NCBI RefSeq assembly: GCF_018066915.1 | Contig: NZ_JAGPVV010000262.1 | Coordinates: 1-32,469 of the forward strand | DNA: 32,469 nt | Origin: Roseovarius sp. | Lineage (GTDB): Bacteria > Pseudomonadota > Alphaproteobacteria > Rhodobacterales > Rhodobacteraceae | Direction: 5' to 3' | Part shown: positions 27,336 through 32,469 of the stretch, piece after piece | Layout: every line of letters begins with the position of its first letter | Numbering within the stretch: position 1 is the stretch's first letter | Made by a program: the position numbers and the translations under genes | Notes under the pieces: model-generated | Database searches by the model: none | Told to the model about the DNA's origin: nothing | What the model saw: the letters and a program-made list of their open reading frames with translations, nothing else

Positions 27336-29885
27336 ATGGCACATCTAGCGACGAACTATTCCTCTTTTGAAACCTTTCTGCGGGGCGCGGAGTCGACCTA
27401 TGCGGTTGATTTCATTGCGCTCAATGGCTCGGGCGTCAGTGGAACGGCGATCCTCGCGATTGGCGCACCCGAAATCACCGGCGAACAATATCTCAACGTG
27501 TCCATCACCGTCGAGGGCATGGAACCCAACCAGCCTGTGCCGCAGCATATTCATGGTCTGTTTGACGTGGGCGGCAATCCCGTGAATTCGCAGACGCCGG
27601 ACATCTCCAGCGATGCCGACCGGGATGGTTTGGTGGAAGTGCTGGAAGGTGTGGGCCAATATGGCGACGTGCTCTTGACCCTGAGCGGTGAGAGCGCCAC
27701 GCCGATGACCAATGCGGATGGCTCTTTTACCTATATCCGGGCGTTCGATCTGAATGATGCGTCCAACTTTTTCAGCCCTGTCACCATGACTGATTATGTG
27801 GGTGCCGATATTCTGCCGCTCTCCCTGCGGGAAATCGTGCTGCATGGTGTGGCCGTGCCGGATGGCATCGGGGCCGGGACCACGGGCGAGGTTGACGGAT
27901 CGCAAGACGGGTTTGTGCCCATCCTGCCTGCGGCAGCGGGCGAAATCGAGCAGATCACATTGGACGAGGCGCTGTCGCGTCTGGACGATCAGCGGGCCAT
28001 GGGCGGCGTCGCCCTGACGCTGGGCGATGCGGGCGAGACCGCGACAGGCACGGAAGGCGACGACAGTCTCGACGGCGGGGCGGGCGATGACGTGCTCATC
28101 GGTCTCGGCGGCAAGGACACCCTGACCGGCAACGGCGGCAGCGACGATCTTGATGGCGGCCAAGGCGACGACGTGATCCTCGCGGGCAATGATGCCAATA
28201 TCCCGAATGGCGCGGATGCCGGGGCCTCGGGGGCATTGCCCCGGGCGGAGTATGACAACGGCTATGCCGGGGGTGCCGGTGACGACCTGATCATGGGGGG
28301 TGCCGGGGATGACATCATCACCGGCGACGACGAAAGCCGGGTCTCTGCCGTCAGCGGGCAAACCTTTAACCCGGACGCGGATGGCGCGGACACCATTTTT
28401 GGCGGAGCCGGGAATGATGAAATCCATACCGGGTCCTGGGCCGACAGCGATGACGGCTTTGGCAACACGCAAACCGGCACGGCCTCTGACGAGGCGTATG
28501 GCGGCGACGGCGACGATATTCTGCGCGGTGCCGGTGGCGACGATATCCTGAGCGGCGACGCGGGCAATGACGATATCGGCGGCGGCGGCGGTGCGGATAG
28601 CATGACAGGCGGCGCGGGCGATGACGTGCTGCTGGGAAATGCGGGTGCGGATGTGCTCGATGGTGGAACCGGCAATGACACGCTGGGCGCTGGTGCGGGC
28701 GATGAGGACGACAGGTTCAATGCCGCCAGCTTTGGCGCGTCTGGGGCGCTTCCTTTGTCGGAATATGACAATGGCTATGCCGGGGGCGCGGGTGACGACC
28801 TGATCGAAGGCGGCGCGGGCGATGACATCATCACCGGCGATGACGACAGCCGGGTTTCGACCGCCACGGGCGGCATGTTCGATGCAACAGCCGATGGGTC
28901 CGACACCATCTTTGGCGGCGCAGGCAATGATGAGATCCACACCGGAAGCTGGTCCGATGGCGATGATGGCCTGAGCAATATCTCGACCGGCGTGCTGGGG
29001 GACATGGCATTTGGCGGCGATGGCAATGACATTCTGCGCGGCGCGGAGGGCAACGATTTCCTTGGCGGGGACGCGGGCGACGACGATATCGGCGGCGGCG
29101 GCGGTGTGGACAGCCTTGTTGGTGGGGCTGGCGATGACCTGCTCGCAGGCAATGGCGGCGATGATGTCATCTCGTCTGGCGATGGTGACGACGTGGCCGC
29201 GGGCGGCGATGGCGATGACCGGATCGGTGGAGGGCTGGGCAATGACCGGCTGTCCGGCGACGCGGGCGATGACGTGCTTGGTGCCGGTCTTGGGGATGAC
29301 ACCGTAGAGGGCGGCGATGGCAACGATCTGGTCAATGGCGGCGGCGGTGACGACGTTCTGACGGGCGGTGCCGGAAACGACAGGATGGGCGGCAGCCAAG
29401 GCGCCGACAGCATGACCGGAGATGACGGCGACGACCTGATGGGGGGCGGTGCCGGAATGGACGTCATGAACGGCGGCGCTGGTAACGATCAAATGGGTGG
29501 GGGTGTCGGTGACGACATGCTGGATGGCGGTGCTGGCGACGACTTTGTTGCCGGTGGCAATGGCCGCGACATGCTCAGCGGTGGTGAGGGTAACGATACG
29601 CTCAACGGCGGCAACGGCGACGATGAGATGCAAGGCGGGGACGGGACGGATGTCTTTGTCTTCAACAGCTTCAACGCTGGAGAAGTCGATGTGATCTCGG
29701 ATTTCGACAGCGCGGGCGATCTGCTTGATCTGCGCGGGGTCACCGAGGGCTTTGATGGTCTGGGCATCGCAGAGGCATCCTTTGGCGGCTCGGGTGCGGC
29801 GGAAATCACCTATCAGGGCCACACGATCATTCTCGTCGGTGTCGAGGCTGCGACGCTGGCCGAGAGTGACTTTCTCTTTGGCTAA
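27336..29885 (+). CDS. CHRD-like domain plus RTX calcium-binding nonapeptide-repeat protein
   Basis: N-terminus SGTAILAIGAPEITGEQYLNVSITVEGMEPNQPVPQHIHGLFD is CHRD-like. Many GGxGxDxxx repeats (GGAGDDVLIGLGGKDTLTGNGGSDDLDGG...). RTX-type C-terminus VFVFNSFNAGEVDVISDFDSAGDLLDLRGV...ESDFLFG. GGGAGG-like SD upstream. Confidence 0.9.
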   Translation: MAHLATNYSSFETFLRGAESTYAVDFIALNGSGVSGTAILAIGAPEITGEQYLNVSITVEGMEPNQPVPQHIHGLFDVGGNPVNSQTPDISSDADRDGLVEVLEGVGQYGDVLLTLSGESATPMTNADGSFTYIRAFDLNDASNFFSPVTMTDYVGADILPLSLREIVLHGVAVPDGIGAGTTGEVDGSQDGFVPILPAAAGEIEQITLDEALSRLDDQRAMGGVALTLGDAGETATGTEGDDSLDGGAGDDVLIGLGGKDTLTGNGGSDDLDGGQGDDVILAGNDANIPNGADAGASGALPRAEYDNGYAGGAGDDLIMGGAGDDIITGDDESRVSAVSGQTFNPDADGADTIFGGAGNDEIHTGSWADSDDGFGNTQTGTASDEAYGGDGDDILRGAGGDDILSGDAGNDDIGGGGGADSMTGGAGDDVLLGNAGADVLDGGTGNDTLGAGAGDEDDRFNAASFGASGALPLSEYDNGYAGGAGDDLIEGGAGDDIITGDDDSRVSTATGGMFDATADGSDTIFGGAGNDEIHTGSWSDGDDGLSNISTGVLGDMAFGGDGNDILRGAEGNDFLGGDAGDDDIGGGGGVDSLVGGAGDDLLAGNGGDDVISSGDGDDVAAGGDGDDRIGGGLGNDRLSGDAGDDVLGAGLGDDTVEGGDGNDLVNGGGGDDVLTGGAGNDRMGGSQGADSMTGDDGDDLMGGGAGMDVMNGGAGNDQMGGGVGDDMLDGGAGDDFVAGGNGRDMLSGGEGNDTLNGGNGDDEMQGGDGTDVFVFNSFNAGEVDVISDFDSAGDLLDLRGVTEGFDGLGIAEASFGGSGAAEITYQGHTIILVGVEAATLAESDFLFG
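28221..29160 (+). repeat. In-gene tandem duplication, 513-nt (171-aa) period, second copy partial
   Basis: GASGALPRAEYDNGYAGGAGDDLIMGGAGDDIITGDDESRVS...FGGAGNDEIHTGSW begins at 28221. GASGALPLSEYDNGYAGGAGDDLIEGGAGDDIITGDDDSRVS...FGGAGNDEIHTGSW begins at 28734, in the same register. Confidence 0.88.
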
Positions 29886-29900
29886 AGCGGTCAGACCAAA

Positions 29901-29927
29901 GGGGCCCTCGCACACGGCGGGGGCCCC
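29901..29927 (+). terminator. GC-rich inverted repeat downstream of the RTX gene, candidate terminator
   Basis: GGGGCCC-(13 nt)-GGGCCCC located 16 nt after the stop. No T-tract. Confidence 0.4.
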
Positions 29928-30268
29928 AACGGGCTGAAACCTCACGCAAGCAATCAGACAGGCAATCTCGGTCGCTTGTTGTTATGGCGACCTGCGGGCG
30001 GCCCTCCTTTTCAGGGCGCGTCTTTGCCTGTGCCCAGACCACGTCTGCTCCCATGGCGGCATAAAGGCCGATCTTGTCAAACCCTCCTCGCGACACAGAT
30101 GCCAATGGCGGGCGCAGCAGAGCGCAGACACGCCCAAGGCCGGTCGCCTCTGTCGGGTGACAGTCTACCACCTCGGCGGCGCGGGTGCCGTGAAGAGATG
30201 GCGCGACGTCGCGCTTGACGTGGCGGCAGGACTGAGGTGATCTGATCAAATCTTTGAGGAGAATGACA

Positions 30269-31390
30269 ATGGGTTTGCCCGCAATCACGGGAACGGGCGT
30301 GTTCACGCCGCCGGAGGTGATCACCAACGAGGAACTGGTCGCAGCCTTCAACGCCTATGCCGAGGCGTTCAACGCGCGCCATGCGTCCGAGATTGCGGCG
30401 GGCGAAATCGCGGCCAAAGGCATGTCGTCGCCCGAATTCATCGTGAGTGCTTCGGGGATCGAGCAGCGGCATGTCATGGACAAGACCGGCGTGCTCAACC
30501 CCGAGGTGATGCATCCGCTGTTGCGGCAGCGCCGGGATGACGAGCCGGGGATCATGGCGGAAATGGCGATGGACGCCTGCGCGCAGGCCCTCGCAGAGGC
30601 GGGGCGCGCAGCGTCGGAGGTCGATCTGATCATTTGCGCGGCGTCAAACCACGAGCGCGCCTATCCGGCGATTGCGATCGAGATTCAGCAGCTTTTGGGC
30701 GCGGGGGGATTTGCCTTTGACATGAATGTCGCCTGTTCCTCGGCCACCTTCGGGATTCAGGCCGCTGCCGACATGATCCGGGGTGGATCGGCCAAGCGGG
30801 CGCTGGTGGTCAGCCCCGAAATCTGCTCGGGGCATCTGGAATGGCGCGACCGCGATTGTCATTTCATCTTTGGCGATGTTTGCACCGCCGTTCTGATCGA
30901 AGCGGTGGAAGAGGCCAAGGGGCCACATTTCGTGATCCGGTCAACCCGATGCGCCACGCAGTTCTCCAACAATATCCGCAACAACAACGGGTTTCTGCGG
31001 CGCACGCGCCCGGATGGTCTGGCGGACCGGCGCGACATGCAATTCGTGCAGGAGGGGCGCAAGGTGTTCAAGGAGGTGTTGCCAATGGTCTCGGCGCATA
31101 TTCTGGCGCATCTGGAGGACGAAGGCGTGGTGCCGGACGATCTGCGGCGGTTGTGGCTGCATCAGGCCAACAAGGCGATGAACGATTTCATCGGGCGCAA
31201 GGTGCTGGGCCGGGTGCCAGAGGCGGAAGAGCAGCCGAATATCCTGCAGGATTATGCCAATACATCCTCTGCCGGGTCGATCATCGCCTTTTCCAAATAT
31301 TCCCAAGACCTGCAACCCGGCGACCGGGGGCTGATCTGTTCGTTCGGGGCGGGCTATTCGGTGGGCTCGGTTCTGGTGGAACGCGGCTGA
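30269..31390 (+). CDS. Beta-ketoacyl-ACP synthase III (FabH-like)
   Basis: GAGGAG SD about 8 nt upstream. MGLPAITGTGVFTPPEVITNEEL, active-site Cys in DMNVACSSATFGIQAA, His in LWLHQANKAMND, Asn in DYANTSSAGSII. Confidence 0.88.
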   Translation: MGLPAITGTGVFTPPEVITNEELVAAFNAYAEAFNARHASEIAAGEIAAKGMSSPEFIVSASGIEQRHVMDKTGVLNPEVMHPLLRQRRDDEPGIMAEMAMDACAQALAEAGRAASEVDLIICAASNHERAYPAIAIEIQQLLGAGGFAFDMNVACSSATFGIQAAADMIRGGSAKRALVVSPEICSGHLEWRDRDCHFIFGDVCTAVLIEAVEEAKGPHFVIRSTRCATQFSNNIRNNNGFLRRTRPDGLADRRDMQFVQEGRKVFKEVLPMVSAHILAHLEDEGVVPDDLRRLWLHQANKAMNDFIGRKVLGRVPEAEEQPNILQDYANTSSAGSIIAFSKYSQDLQPGDRGLICSFGAGYSVGSVLVERG

Positions 31391-31502
31391 TCCGGGGCCA
31401 AACGCTTGGGATTAGTTTGGAAATGACATCGGCTTGCAAAATCAGTATGGGGAATTCCAGCTAGGGTAGCCCTCGGGACAAGGGCTGAATTGGGGAAAGC
31501 GT

Positions 31503-31961
31503 ATGTCGACGACGGGAAGTTACCTGAAAAAGCACACCGAAGCCTTGGTCAAGGATGTGGGAATCGAGGCGGCCTGTCAGTTGACGGGCAAATCCAAGGC
31601 CACGCTGGGGCGTTATTATTCCGACCATGACGAACACGCCGACCGCTTCATGCCGGTGGACACCGTGGCCGCCCTTGAGGCCGCCGCGAGTTATCCGCAT
31701 GTCACAAGCGCGCTGGCCGAGTTATGCGGCGTCAGCCTGAGCCTGATCGGAGACCGGCGCAACACGCAAGAGCGGGCCAATGTGAACAGCGATGTGATCG
31801 CGCTGTCGCAGCGGTTTGCGATGCTCATGGCCGAGTATCAGCAGAGCATCGCGGATGGGCGCATCACCGTGAACGAGGCCAAGCGCCTTTTGCGGGAGAC
31901 GACGCATTTGCAGCAGGTCTTGATCGAGATGAAACTGCATCTTGAGGAAGAAGTGACCTGA
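31503..31961 (+). CDS. Small conserved-looking protein with a helix-turn-helix-like N-terminus
   Basis: 152 aa. EALVKDVGIEAACQLTGKSKATLGRYYSDHDEHADRFMPVDTVAALEAA resembles a lambda-repressor/XRE-like HTH. Function not assigned. Confidence 0.55.
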   Translation: MSTTGSYLKKHTEALVKDVGIEAACQLTGKSKATLGRYYSDHDEHADRFMPVDTVAALEAAASYPHVTSALAELCGVSLSLIGDRRNTQERANVNSDVIALSQRFAMLMAEYQQSIADGRITVNEAKRLLRETTHLQQVLIEMKLHLEEEVT

Positions 31962-31977
31962 TGCCGCTACACCCCGC

Positions 31978-32469
31978 TCAGCCGAAGGCGATATAGACCC
32001 CGGCAAGGGCGGTTGCCCCGCCCATCACGCGGAGCGGCAGGGCGCTGGCATGGCGCGTTTCGCGCGCGGCGGTATAGGCGATGAGCAATCCCGCCGCATG
32101 CAAGAGCGCCGTGGCGATGGCAAAGCCAGCGCCGAATTCTAAGGCCTGCGCCTGACCCAACTCGCCGCCATGGGCATGACCGTGAAAGAGCGCGAAGAGG
32201 GCCACGAGGGCAATGGCGAGCCCCGGTGCCGGGCGCAGAGCGAGCGCCACCACCAGCCCAAGCGCCATGATCGAGGCGAGAATCATCGGCTCGACCAGCG
32301 GCAAGGGCAAGCCGATCAGGGCCGCGAGAAACCCGGTGATCATCGCCAGAACAAAGGCGCTTGGCACGGTCCAGAGCGCACGGCCGCCGATTTGCGCGGC
32401 CCAGAGGCCGACAGCGATCATTGCCAGCACGTGATCGAGACCAAAGAGCGGATGCGTCACCCCGGCGAG
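31978..32469 (-). CDS. HupE/UreJ-family membrane protein (truncated by the window edge)
   Basis: THPLFGLDHVLAMIAVGLWAAQIGGRALWTVPSAFVLAM...FALFHGHAHGGEL. HupE/UreJ motifs are present. The N-terminus lies beyond 32469. Confidence 0.85.
   Translation of the reverse strand, partial: LAGVTHPLFGLDHVLAMIAVGLWAAQIGGRALWTVPSAFVLAMITGFLAALIGLPLPLVEPMILASIMALGLVVALALRPAPGLAIALVALFALFHGHAHGGELGQAQALEFGAGFAIATALLHAAGLLIAYTAARETRHASALPLRVMGGATALAGVYIAFG

Noticed and set aside
26524-27342. 272-aa minus-strand ORF opposite the GT4 gene
   Set aside because: No recognisable domain. The plus-strand GT4 explains the region.
28221-29660. CRISPR-like array of short repeats
   Set aside because: The repeats are degenerate GGxGxD codons in a continuous reading frame (RTX nonapeptides), without identical repeats or unique spacers of constant size.
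27345-29945. 866-aa minus-strand ORF opposite the RTX gene
   Set aside because: It mirrors the RTX repeats (VIAxAAxxxVV periodicity), has no recognisable domain, and the plus strand encodes a clear RTX protein. Shadow ORF of repetitive GC-rich DNA.
29827-30351. 174-aa minus-strand ORF between RTX and KASIII
   Set aside because: Overlaps both flanking coding regions, has no domain signature, and has shadow-ORF composition.
31468-31486. AGCCCT-cgggaca-AGGGCT hairpin as a riboswitch or terminator before the 31503 gene
   Set aside because: Only a 6-bp stem with no T-tract and no recognisable aptamer core. Insufficient evidence.
1-32469. Mobile element, integrase, tRNA insertion site or phage module
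   Set aside because: No transposase/integrase motifs, terminal inverted repeats or tRNA-like sequence recognised. The HTH-like ORF at 31503 alone is not enough.

Overview
This 32.5 kb window is high-GC and tightly packed, and it looks like an alphaproteobacterial (Rhodobacteraceae-like) accessory or cell-surface biosynthesis locus. The taxonomic guess rests on overall sequence style only. About 20 genes are supportable. (a) A lipid/polyketide mini-pathway: a fatty-acyl-AMP ligase with a C-terminal carrier domain, a ketosynthase that lacks an acyltransferase domain, and a discrete ACP. (b) Tailoring enzymes: two tandem PhyH-type Fe(II)/2OG dioxygenases, a cytochrome P450-like protein with degenerate signature motifs, a Zn-ribbon/triple-methyltransferase fusion, and a stand-alone SAM methyltransferase. 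(c) Glycan assembly and decoration: two polysaccharide-pyruvyl-transferase paralogues (one fused to a TPR-like plus alpha/beta-hydrolase-like region), several GT2/GT4 glycosyltransferases including two giant bifunctional ones, a WcbI-like protein and a sulfotransferase-like protein. (d) A CHRD/RTX Ca-binding repeat protein with a 171-aa internal duplication. (e) A FabH-like KASIII, a small helix-turn-helix-like protein, and a HupE/UreJ gene truncated by the window edge. The best candidate for an undescribed system is the segment at about 0.27-27.2 kb, read as a pathway for an oxidised, glycosylated and possibly pyruvylated/sulfated lipid or polyketide. No product can be assigned from sequence alone. 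No tRNA, rRNA, CRISPR array, transposase or integrase was recognised. All domain calls come from reading motifs by eye; no database search was run.
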